A stretch of 11,695 bases of DNA, taken from assembly GCA_030616425.1 (NCBI GenBank), contig JAUWXJ010000057.1:1-11695 (forward strand), read 5' to 3'. Under the pieces are notes generated by a model. That model saw only the letters and a program-made list of their open reading frames with translations. It searched no databases and was not told where the DNA came from. Of the stretch, positions 1 to 6,490 are shown piece after piece. The DNA is from Desulfobacterales bacterium (GTDB lineage: Bacteria; Desulfobacterota; Desulfobacteria; Desulfobacterales; C00003060). A program made the translations under genes and the position numbers. Every line of letters starts with the position of its first letter. Position 1 is the stretch's first letter.

Positions 1-454
1 CCACCTCTTTTCCTTCAGGAACCAACCCGCCATCCACGGCCTCCATAACAATCTCACAGCAAACCTTGGTGCCCTGGCCAAGCCGTCTCAAGGTGTTGGC
101 AACAACCAGGGTTGGATAGCTTCCTGAAAACTCCTTTGCAAGGGCTGTTTCAATGGAATGGGTCAGTATGGTCCCTTTGTAAACGCGCCCGCCTAGTGAG
201 GTTATCTCCTGGTAGGCATCATCTGAAAACTGATCCTGGTTTGGCCCTTGAAAGCCCACCGAGTGGGCTACGATGACAAGATTGACACCTTCGCCTTGCA
301 GTCTGCGGATTGCCTTCAGGCCGGTATCGCCAGATGTGGATGCCACTACGATATCCTTATACCCCTCATCATGGACCAATCCGTAAAGGATATCCACACA
401 CACCTGGGTATTGTGAGGCCCAGGTTTTTCAAAATATTCAACCAGGCGCTTCAT
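1..454 (-). CDS. COG1751-type pyruvate kinase C-terminal-like protein (partial)
   Basis: Open frame on the minus strand from an ATG at 454 to the window edge, about 151 residues with no stop; the C-terminus lies outside. The product starts MKRLVEYFEKPG, then has VASTSGDTGLKAIR (about residues 38-51), an AHSVGFQGP segment, and LRRLGQGTKVCCEIVMEAVD near the end. This pattern matches the short archaeal/bacterial family (COG1751) made only of a pyruvate-kinase C-terminal alpha/beta domain, usually about 190 residues long. The biochemical role of that family is not established; in pyruvate kinase this domain binds allosteric effectors, and catalytic residues are absent here. It begins 15 nt after the stop of the MlaD gene on the same strand, with only a weak AAAGG ribosome site, so it is probably co-transcribed with the lipid-transport genes. 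Family call is firm, function unknown. Confidence 0.82.
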   Translation of the reverse strand, partial: MKRLVEYFEKPGPHNTQVCVDILYGLVHDEGYKDIVVASTSGDTGLKAIRRLQGEGVNLVIVAHSVGFQGPNQDQFSDDAYQEITSLGGRVYKGTILTHSIETALAKEFSGSYPTLVVANTLRRLGQGTKVCCEIVMEAVDGGLVPEGKEV

Positions 455-469
455 GGGACTTTTGAGCCT

Positions 470-1966
470 TTAATTTTTGGGAATGGGTGCACCTGAGAGA
501 AGGGTTTTTAGATCCTCATCCGAGAACCTCAGACCACCGCCTATGAAAAAGGATTCCGTGCCCTCAGTGCTGATAAAATCGTCAAAGCCGACGGTCAGAT
601 ATATGTATTGAAATGGTGTGAAGTCTGCCTTGAATTTCAAGTGGGGATTTTCATCCGGGTCAAAATCAAAAGTTTCCAGCGAAAGGATAAGGCGGTCGTC
701 AAACAAGTAGTAGTCAGCTGCTATACCACCGGTTGATTCAAAAAGCCCTGCTCGCAATCCAAGGTCATAGTACCGTTTTGCAATCTGGGCAGAGAATTTG
801 ATCTCATCCTTATCAATCTCTTCCTTGTATTCGGTGGTAGAAGTCCCCCCGACTGTGGTAGTCGTTTCGGTAACCGTCTTCTTACCCGAAGGGTCATCTA
901 TGATTTGCAGCAGATAGTACTTGTCTTCTTTAGGCTGAATCCGGAGGGAAAGGTAGGACTTCACGTCATCGCTGTCGAAAAGATATTCTCCTCGATAGTC
1001 CACGTAAGTCCGAAATCTTTCTTCTTTTTGCAGGTATTCATTGATGCTGCTCAGAGCTGCATTAATGTTGTCCGCGGTCTCGTCATCTTGCACCAGCTTA
1101 CCGATGGTACCTTCACCCCGGTTGATCTTTTCCGTGATCCCCTTTAAGGCAACCAAGGTTTCATTCATGGATCTGATAGTCTCTTCATCGTGTATCAGTT
1201 TGCCGATGGTGCCTTCGCCCCTGTTAATCTTCCCCGTGATCTCGCTGAATGCTATCAGCGCGTCCCGGAACTGGTCTGAAACCTGTCTGAAATTGGCAAC
1301 GATCTCATGCACTGCCTCTTTGTTTGTTCCGCTTATCTCCTTGAGGTCCTTGGAAAAGATAGCAAGGTTGTCAAGAGTCCGATTGATATTTTCATTGTTT
1401 TTCTGAATGGTTTCATTTAAGGTCTCAGCTATGCTCCGAATGTTGTCCATGATAGTCTTAAGCGATGTCTCACCTTCCCTTCCCCCCAAAACCCCTGAAA
1501 GAGATTGTGTGATTTCCTTAATATCTGTTCCAATAGAGCTTAACTGTTTCAAAAGGGTATCGATATTGGCGGGTGATTGAGTTCGTACGATACGGCCCCC
1601 GGGTTTGATAGGTTGCGCCTGTGGAGAGCCCGGGATAACCTCCACATATTTATCCCCGAGTACACCCTTAGTGCGGATGGCCGCCTCCGCGTCCTCACCT
1701 ACCTGAACCTCAGGGTCTAGCTGAAAGGCCACCTTGGCCTTACCGGCTTCCAAGCTGATCTCTTTGACCCGTCCCACCTCAACACCTGCAATCTGCACTG
1801 GGACCCCTTTGACGAGGCCTTCAGCAGAATCAAAATAAGCATACAGCTCGTAGCCTTTCTCTCCAGCGTATTCGAACTTGCCCACCTTCATGGACATGTA
1901 AGCCAGAACTATCATTCCGATTACTACAAAAAATCCTACCTTTGCTTCAACGCTAAACTTAGTCAT
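470..1966 (-). CDS. mlaD: MCE-domain lipid transport protein MlaD with long helical linker and C-terminal beta-rich domain
   Basis: 498 residues, far longer than E. coli MlaD (about 183). Seen in order: one N-terminal membrane anchor (about 11-27), an MCE domain (about 38-113, with the GVPVQIAGVEVGRV and TKGVLGDKYVEV signatures), a Gln/Asn/Ser-rich helical region (about 132-316), then a beta-rich tail (about 317-483) with eight to ten alternating aromatic strands such as YLSLRI, LILSLETF, YIYLTVGF and FFIGGGLRF. A motif KINRGEGTIGKL occurs twice, at 246-257 and 280-291, a spacing of 34. MCE proteins form hexameric rings that pass phospholipid across the periplasm with an MlaFE ABC engine. The tail could be an outer-membrane barrel or a partner-binding domain; this is inference. 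The gene lies 89 nt after mlaF. Its ribosome site is weak (AAGAAA). Confidence 0.9.
   Translation of the reverse strand: MTKFSVEAKVGFFVVIGMIVLAYMSMKVGKFEYAGEKGYELYAYFDSAEGLVKGVPVQIAGVEVGRVKEISLEAGKAKVAFQLDPEVQVGEDAEAAIRTKGVLGDKYVEVIPGSPQAQPIKPGGRIVRTQSPANIDTLLKQLSSIGTDIKEITQSLSGVLGGREGETSLKTIMDNIRSIAETLNETIQKNNENINRTLDNLAIFSKDLKEISGTNKEAVHEIVANFRQVSDQFRDALIAFSEITGKINRGEGTIGKLIHDEETIRSMNETLVALKGITEKINRGEGTIGKLVQDDETADNINAALSSINEYLQKEERFRTYVDYRGEYLFDSDDVKSYLSLRIQPKEDKYYLLQIIDDPSGKKTVTETTTTVGGTSTTEYKEEIDKDEIKFSAQIAKRYYDLGLRAGLFESTGGIAADYYLFDDRLILSLETFDFDPDENPHLKFKADFTPFQYIYLTVGFDDFISTEGTESFFIGGGLRFSDEDLKTLLSGAPIPKN
1094..1231 (-). repeat. Tandem-type protein repeat in MlaD linker (INRGEGTIGKL x2)
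   Basis: Two copies of a 12-residue segment, KINRGEGTIGKL, at residues 246-257 and 280-291 of the MlaD protein, each preceded by an I(T)xKI helix end and followed by an acidic DE/DDET stretch. The 34-residue period is close to what helical hairpin repeats show. The same G-rich INRGxGTIGKL motif is common in the linker regions of bacterial MCE proteins. The underlying DNA copies are similar but not identical, so this is an old duplication kept at the protein level rather than a recent DNA repeat. Confidence 0.75.
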
Positions 1967-2010
1967 AATCGTTTCTTAAGTACTATCGGATAGAGCCTCT
2001 CCTAAATAGC

Positions 2011-2028
2011 CCAGGAAGATATTCCTGG
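2011..2028 (-). promoter_or_regulatory. Perfect 7-bp hairpin between mlaF and mlaD
   Basis: CCAGGAA and TTCCTGG pair perfectly around a 4-nt loop, in the 89-nt gap between the mlaF stop and the mlaD start. No U-run follows on the minus strand, so it is not a classical intrinsic terminator. In an operon transcript such a stem may protect the 3' end of the upstream message or tune the mlaF to mlaD ratio. The function is inferred from position only. Confidence 0.45.
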
Positions 2029-2055
2029 TTGAAACGGTCATTATGTTGCCAACGA

Positions 2056-2826
2056 CTATACAACTTGAATAGGCCCCTCAGCCTTTCCCTGGATGAACTG
2101 CTGCAAGGCTAAATTCTTGGACGACTTGATATCCTCGGGTTTGCCAATTTCGACAATCTTACCATGATACAGCATTGCAACCGTATCGGCAATCTTAAAC
2201 GTGGATTCGATGTCGTGGCTTATAACTATGCACGTAGCGTTTGTGTGCTTCTGAGTATCAACGATAAGGCGGTCAATGGCATCGGCTGTGATCGGATCAA
2301 GCCCTGTAGTTGGCTCATCAAAGAGGATAATCTTAGGGTCAAGGGCCAAGGCGCGGGCAAGACCCACCCGTTTTTGCATGCCGCCACTCAGTTCTGAAGG
2401 CATCTTGTGAGCAACACCCTTTAGGCCTACCTGACGCAGCTTATGTTTTACGATTTCGTCAATCTCATGTTGCTTCAATCGGGTATGCTCGCGGAGCGGA
2501 AAGGCCACATTCTCTCCCACAGTCATGGAATCAAAAAGGGCCGCAGCCTGAAAAAGCATTCCGAAATTTTTTCGTATGTTGTTTAGCTGCCTATCGTTTA
2601 GGCGAGTGATGTCCACACCTTCAACCAGCACCTTCCCTTGATCGGGTTTTATAAGTGCGATCATATGTTTTAAGAGTACACTCTTTCCCCCACCGCTTTG
2701 ACCGATGATCACCGTAGTCTGCCCGGCTTCGATCCTAAGGTCCAGCCCGTCCAAGACAATCTGTCCATTGAATGACTTGTGGAGACTGACCAGTTCAATT
2801 ACGGGAGATGATTCCGGTTTTGCCAT
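2056..2826 (-). CDS. mlaF: ABC transporter ATPase MlaF (phospholipid transport)
   Basis: 256 residues from the ATG at 2826, a normal MlaF length. Walker A GQSGGGKS (42-49), Q-loop Gln93, signature LSGGMQKR (146-153), Walker B IILFDE (166-171) and H-loop His204 are all present, so it should hydrolyse ATP. FQAAALFDSMTVGENVAFPL is typical of the MlaF/Ttg2A branch. It would drive the MlaE permease and MlaD ring at the inner membrane. The frame is open to an ATG at 2940, but those 38 extra residues come from the palindromic repeat at 2847-2990 and resemble nothing in the family; the homology starts at MAKPESSPVIEL. The ribosome site is poor (GGA about 11 nt upstream). Gene order here is mlaE-mlaF-mlaD, rather than the E. 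coli mlaFED order. Confidence 0.93.
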   Translation of the reverse strand: MAKPESSPVIELVSLHKSFNGQIVLDGLDLRIEAGQTTVIIGQSGGGKSVLLKHMIALIKPDQGKVLVEGVDITRLNDRQLNNIRKNFGMLFQAAALFDSMTVGENVAFPLREHTRLKQHEIDEIVKHKLRQVGLKGVAHKMPSELSGGMQKRVGLARALALDPKIILFDEPTTGLDPITADAIDRLIVDTQKHTNATCIVISHDIESTFKIADTVAMLYHGKIVEIGKPEDIKSSKNLALQQFIQGKAEGPIQVV

Positions 2827-2846
2827 AGAAAAACGTTCCGTTTTTA

Positions 2847-2990
2847 CGGGCGGTTGCCCAAATCCCTTTTCGCTCGGTCTAAAACGTTTTTTGATAAATC
2901 TAAGACTTGCTCCAGGCGATTCGCCAAGATTTATTAGCAAAAAACGTTTTAATGACCGCTCAAAGGAATTTTTATTTGGGCAACAGCCTG
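2847..2990. mobile_element. 144-bp palindromic MITE-like element between mlaE and mlaF
   Basis: The ends are inverted repeats: CGGGCGGTTGCCCAAAT on the left and, read on the other strand, CAGGCTGTTGCCCAAAT on the right. The arms continue as an imperfect palindrome (both contain AAAACGTTTTTTG and AATCT tracts) that meets at GGCGA-T-TCGCC, centre 2920, close to the exact midpoint of the element. TTTA abuts both ends (2843-2846 and 2991-2994) and may be a 4-bp target duplication, although so short an AT-rich match has little weight. There is no transposase. The left arm returns at 11394-11466 with 67 of 73 positions identical. It supplies the spurious N-terminal extension of the mlaF frame. Confidence 0.8.
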
Positions 2991-3108
2991 TTTACATTTA
3001 ACCCCTAACTGTTGACTATTGGCTGTTAAGGTAATGACATAAAGTTCTTTATGTATACTTTCACCTTTTGGGCGCCAGTTAATAGTGAAAAGTAATGATG
3101 AAGTTATT
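2991..3108. other. Remaining mlaE-mlaF spacer with a perfect 8-bp inverted repeat
   Basis: Together with the palindromic element this makes a 282-nt gap inside the operon. It holds ACATAAAG-TT-CTTTATGT (3037-3054), a perfect 8-bp inverted repeat that could be an operator half-site pair or a small hairpin. On the minus strand TTAACT followed 19 nt later by TATACA is a weak promoter candidate; I would not rely on it. No coding potential or RNA gene was seen. Confidence 0.5.
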
Positions 3109-3879
3109 CTAAAACATTGCTGCCGTCAGAAAGTAATCACTAATTAAGATAGAGACCGAGGCTATGACCACAGCACGAGTGGTGGCCTGCCCGACTCCCT
3201 GTGCCCCGCCAGTGGTGTAGAAGCCCTTGTAGCAACCAACCAGTGATAATATCAGGCCAAAACAGGCTGACTTGACAAGACCGTTGAAGATGTCCTCCAG
3301 TTCTACAATCTCTATCATCTTGGCCACATAAATCCCCGAGTTGATCTCCAGCAATCCCACACCGACAATATATCCTCCTAAGATACCCACAAAATCCGCA
3401 ATAATGGTCAGCACAGGAAGCATCAGCACCCCGGCCACGATGCGTGGCACCACCAGATATTTGATCGGGTTCGTTGCCATCGTATAGAGGGCATCGATCT
3501 GCTCAGTAACCCGCATGGTACCGAGCTCTGCTGCCATAGCAGAGCCGGCTCGTCCTGTAACCATCAAGGATGTCAGGACAGGCCCCAGTTCCCGTGTCAT
3601 AGCAAGGGCCACTGTGGAGCCAACAAGGCTCTCCGCGCCGAACAAGCGAAACCCGTGATACGCTTGAAGTGCCAGCACAGCACCGGTGAAGGCGCCTGTG
3701 AGGATAACCACCGCTAAGGAGTTCACCCCCACAAACTCCATCTGCTTAAAGATTGCCCTGAGACGTGCAGGGGGGCGTACCATCCAGGTGGCGGCGGACA
3801 TCAGGAGAAACATGACTTGGCCGAACTCTTCAATAAAGCGGATCAGCCCCCGTCCTATGGTTTCAATAATCTTTATCAT
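3109..3879 (-). CDS. mlaE: MlaE-family phospholipid ABC transporter permease
   Basis: 256 residues from ATG at 3879, the usual MlaE length; the frame is open 19 codons further up, but that part overlaps the end of the cyclase gene and lacks homology. A central hallmark, RELGPVLTSLMVTGRAGSAMAAELGTMRVTEQIDAL (residues 96-121 and around), identifies the family. About five hydrophobic segments are seen: near 45-67, 79-110, 134-165, 195-208 and 226-255, with an N-terminal amphipathic helix. MlaE forms a dimer in the inner membrane which, with MlaF and the MlaD ring, moves glycerophospholipids between membranes. It starts 23 nt after the cyclase stop with no clear Shine-Dalgarno, so translation is probably coupled to the upstream gene. 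No mlaB, mlaC or mlaA gene is in the window. Confidence 0.92.
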   Translation of the reverse strand: MIKIIETIGRGLIRFIEEFGQVMFLLMSAATWMVRPPARLRAIFKQMEFVGVNSLAVVILTGAFTGAVLALQAYHGFRLFGAESLVGSTVALAMTRELGPVLTSLMVTGRAGSAMAAELGTMRVTEQIDALYTMATNPIKYLVVPRIVAGVLMLPVLTIIADFVGILGGYIVGVGLLEINSGIYVAKMIEIVELEDIFNGLVKSACFGLILSLVGCYKGFYTTGGAQGVGQATTRAVVIASVSILISDYFLTAAMF

Positions 3880-3902
3880 TGTTGAACTCAGGTCGCTCTG
3901 CT

Positions 3903-6311
3903 TTATTTCTTCGTGAGACGGAATACACCGTCCCATTTTTCACCGGGTGCTACCGGCGGATTTTCTTTAAATGCTTCGCAGCGCTCAATATAAATTTCAG
4001 ATGGTGTAGTTTTGCCGTCCGATATCCGTTCGATCTTGAGGGATTTATTAAATTTGGCAATAGCTTCGTTCCATTCCATCTTAAGGTAATGCTGCATCCC
4101 TTCATCGAAGACACTAAAAAGCTCTTTTTCGTGATCGGTGAGTTCTCCCTTCATGGCGCAGACCTCATAGACCTTGACCGGCTCGGACTTGCCTACAACG
4201 GTGATGTTGTCAATGAAACGGGTTTCGAGCATGTCGCCGACCTTCTTCTTTTCGCCGTTTTCATGAGCGAACCCTAAGCCCAGGGTATATTCACTAACCA
4301 TGGTGTAGACACCGTATTGTTTGCCGGCTGCCTCCAGGCGGGCTGCAAGGTTGACGGGGTCTCCCATCATCGTGTAATTCATGCGCATGGCGCTTCCCAT
4401 GTTGCCCACAACGATCTCTCCGCTGTTGATACCGATCCGCGTCTTCATATCGTGAACAACCTCGGGCCACTTCTTTCCAGGGGCCCACTCTTCAGGAGGC
4501 AGGTCCTTGGTATTTCGGTTCGGCTCGTCAGGGGATTGTTTTTCTTCGCTCCACTTCTCTCGGAGTTCGAGGAGCGCATTCTGCATGGCAACACCCACCC
4601 GGCAGGCCCTGAGTGCGTGATCGGGAAGATCCATAGGGGCCCCGAAAAAGGCAATTATCGCATCACCCTCATACTTGTCCAACGTACCTTTCTCCTCGAT
4701 GAGAATATCTGTCATAGCAGAGAGATATTCGTTGAGAAGTTCTACCACTTGAGGAGCGGTCAGTTTTTCCGAAAAAGTGGAAAAGCTCTGGATGTCGGTG
4801 AAGTAAGCAGTGATAGTCCTGGCTTCGCCCCCGAGTTCGGGCATGGCCTTGCTCTCGAACATTTCTTCAATTAATTCGGGTGCAAGGTAGTTTTTGAATG
4901 TAGCTTGAAGGAATTTCTTGTCTCGTTCTTCAGTAAGATACCTATAGACTGTTAGGCCCAGATAGGTAACGACAAGGGCAGCCACGGGATAGACAACATT
5001 CAGCCAGGCGCCGAGGTGACTGAATAGATACTGGCACAGGAACAAGTAGGTCACAAGCAGACCGATAGCCAGAGCTGCCCCGGGCAAGGCCGGGACGCGC
5101 GGTAGTAACAATCCGAGGCAGAGGCCGATCAGACCTATTGCCGCCAGGTCAAAAATAGCTGCCCAGTTAGGGCGCTGGAGAAAATCCTGGTGCAGGATGT
5201 TATCAATAATGTTGGCATGGATCTCAAGGCCCGGGAATACGTTTGAAAAGGGTGTAACGCGCATATCGTATATGCCGATAGCGGTGGCACCAACCAGGAC
5301 AATCCTATCCTTTAAGGTTTCCGGGGGTATCCTGTGGTTGAGGATATCAGTAATAGATATGTGCGGAAAGGTCTTGGCTCCGCCGCGATAGTTTACCATC
5401 AAGCGACCCAACTCGTTTGTGGGTGCTGCAAGTTTGCCGAGCTGTATCTTTTGGACTCCGTACTCAGCAATCGAGACTGAAGGGGACCGACGCGTATAGG
5501 CCCGAATGGTTTGCACTGCAAGGGGAGCGTAGAGGTTATCCTGGCAGCGGACTACTAAAGGGACCCATCGGACCCCGCCGTCTGGATCAGGAAACATATT
5601 GAAATAGCCTGAATATCGAGTAGCCTTGGCAATGATCGGTATGTTGGACTGAGGCATAAAGGCCTCTTGGAGGGGGACGTTTTCGGCTTGATCTGACGCA
5701 TAGCGGATCATGGAGTAGCGAGAGGTTCGTGTGTTCTTGATATGCGCTTGGATGGCCTTTTTGTCCAGGTGCTCGAGCCCCTCCGTGCTCATTTGAAAGA
5801 AGTACCCGAGCACCACCTTGGTCTTTGACCCTCTGACGGCTTGAGCAAAGATCAGGTCATTATCGGCCTGCTCCTTGGCCTGGCTAAGGTAGGCATCAAG
5901 CTTGTCATTTCTCATACCAAGGGTCTTTACCATATGTTCAAACCCAGTCACCGCCTCGACAGTGCTGTTCTTGTCAGGTTCCAAGAACCCTATGTCAAAG
6001 GCAACGACCTTGGCACCGCTATCAGAGAGTATCTGCACCAGTTCTGCGAATTTGGACCGGGGCCAGATCCATTTGCCTTGCTCCTGTAAGCTCTTTTCAT
6101 CAATCACTGCCAGGACTACCTCTGGTCCTGGGGTAATCGGACCCCGGGAAACAAACCTCAGGTCAACTGTTTTCAACTCCATGAGGTCTAGGAAGGGCAC
6201 ACCCCGGAGATAGGTTCCCATCCCCAGCAGAATGATGCCGATGGTGATAGTCGCGGCATTAATCCCGAAGATCCCTCTCAGAATTTTCTTAATGAATAGG
6301 CCTGGTCCCAT
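3903..6311 (-). CDS. CHASE2-domain membrane adenylate cyclase (class III)
   Basis: 802 residues. One N-terminal membrane helix (about 16-34), an extracytoplasmic CHASE2 sensor (about 45-375, including VVLAVIDEKSL and the closing VLVGATAIGIYDMRVTPF), three membrane helices (about 384-403, 409-429, 436-455), then a class III nucleotidyl cyclase. Metal-binding Asp506 (FTDIQSF) and Asp550 (EGD), adenine-selecting Lys546 and Asp651, and transition-state Asn654 and Arg658 (VNLAARLE) are all visible, so it should make cAMP. Between the two catalytic halves lies an unusual Pro/Glu/Lys-rich insert, about 588-620. The tail (about 728-802) is TPR-like and ends in the WDGVFRLTKK motif seen in this subfamily. 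It precedes mlaE by 23 nt. Start chosen because it keeps the first helix and fits the promoter; there is no ribosome site. Confidence 0.93.
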   Translation of the reverse strand: MGPGLFIKKILRGIFGINAATITIGIILLGMGTYLRGVPFLDLMELKTVDLRFVSRGPITPGPEVVLAVIDEKSLQEQGKWIWPRSKFAELVQILSDSGAKVVAFDIGFLEPDKNSTVEAVTGFEHMVKTLGMRNDKLDAYLSQAKEQADNDLIFAQAVRGSKTKVVLGYFFQMSTEGLEHLDKKAIQAHIKNTRTSRYSMIRYASDQAENVPLQEAFMPQSNIPIIAKATRYSGYFNMFPDPDGGVRWVPLVVRCQDNLYAPLAVQTIRAYTRRSPSVSIAEYGVQKIQLGKLAAPTNELGRLMVNYRGGAKTFPHISITDILNHRIPPETLKDRIVLVGATAIGIYDMRVTPFSNVFPGLEIHANIIDNILHQDFLQRPNWAAIFDLAAIGLIGLCLGLLLPRVPALPGAALAIGLLVTYLFLCQYLFSHLGAWLNVVYPVAALVVTYLGLTVYRYLTEERDKKFLQATFKNYLAPELIEEMFESKAMPELGGEARTITAYFTDIQSFSTFSEKLTAPQVVELLNEYLSAMTDILIEEKGTLDKYEGDAIIAFFGAPMDLPDHALRACRVGVAMQNALLELREKWSEEKQSPDEPNRNTKDLPPEEWAPGKKWPEVVHDMKTRIGINSGEIVVGNMGSAMRMNYTMMGDPVNLAARLEAAGKQYGVYTMVSEYTLGLGFAHENGEKKKVGDMLETRFIDNITVVGKSEPVKVYEVCAMKGELTDHEKELFSVFDEGMQHYLKMEWNEAIAKFNKSLKIERISDGKTTPSEIYIERCEAFKENPPVAPGEKWDGVFRLTKK

Positions 6312-6346
6312 GCCGCGACCATAGGAGATGTGGGCGGGAAAGTCAA
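6311..6346 (-). promoter_or_regulatory. Sigma70-like promoter giving a leaderless cyclase-mla transcript
   Basis: Minus-strand TTGACT (6341-6346), a 17-nt spacer and TATGGT (6318-6323). Counting the standard seven positions from the -10 box puts the predicted transcription start at 6311, exactly the A of the cyclase ATG. No Shine-Dalgarno sequence precedes that ATG, which agrees with a leaderless message. The -35 box matches consensus at 5 of 6 positions and the -10 box at 4 of 6. Confidence 0.6.
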
Positions 6347-6490
6347 GCTAAAGCTTTATTTTTATTGACACTATCGCTGTATGCCGGTAGGTTGGAGCCG
6401 TCCTTGGAGAAATGGAGAGTTGGAGTGATGGAGTGATGGAAAGGGCCTGAGATCTCAATACTCCAGTACTCCAATACATCGGAGGCGCCA
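6347..6490 (+). promoter_or_regulatory. Divergent leader of thiDN: weak promoter and 15-bp stem-loop
   Basis: A candidate promoter, TTGACA (6365-6370) with TAGGTT 17 nt later (6388-6393), faces thiDN. The leader then holds an inverted repeat: TTGGAGTGATGGAGT (6420-6434) pairs with ACTCCAGTACTCCAA (6460-6474) at 13 of 15 positions, with a 25-nt loop containing the palindrome GAGATCTC. GGAGTGAT is also repeated directly. The strong ribosome site GGAGG (6481-6485) follows six bases after the stem. The stem may control access to it, which is inference. It does not fit the TPP riboswitch. Confidence 0.4.

Noticed and set aside
2827..2940. N-terminal extension of MlaF (38 codons)
   Set aside because: These codons lie mostly in the palindromic element; family similarity begins at the ATG at 2826.
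6440..6490. Possible TPP riboswitch before thiDN (CTGAGA present)
   Set aside because: Only the CTGAGA piece is present; the other conserved THI-box parts, such as the GGGGTGC and the ACCTGAT...GCGAAGGGA segments, are missing.
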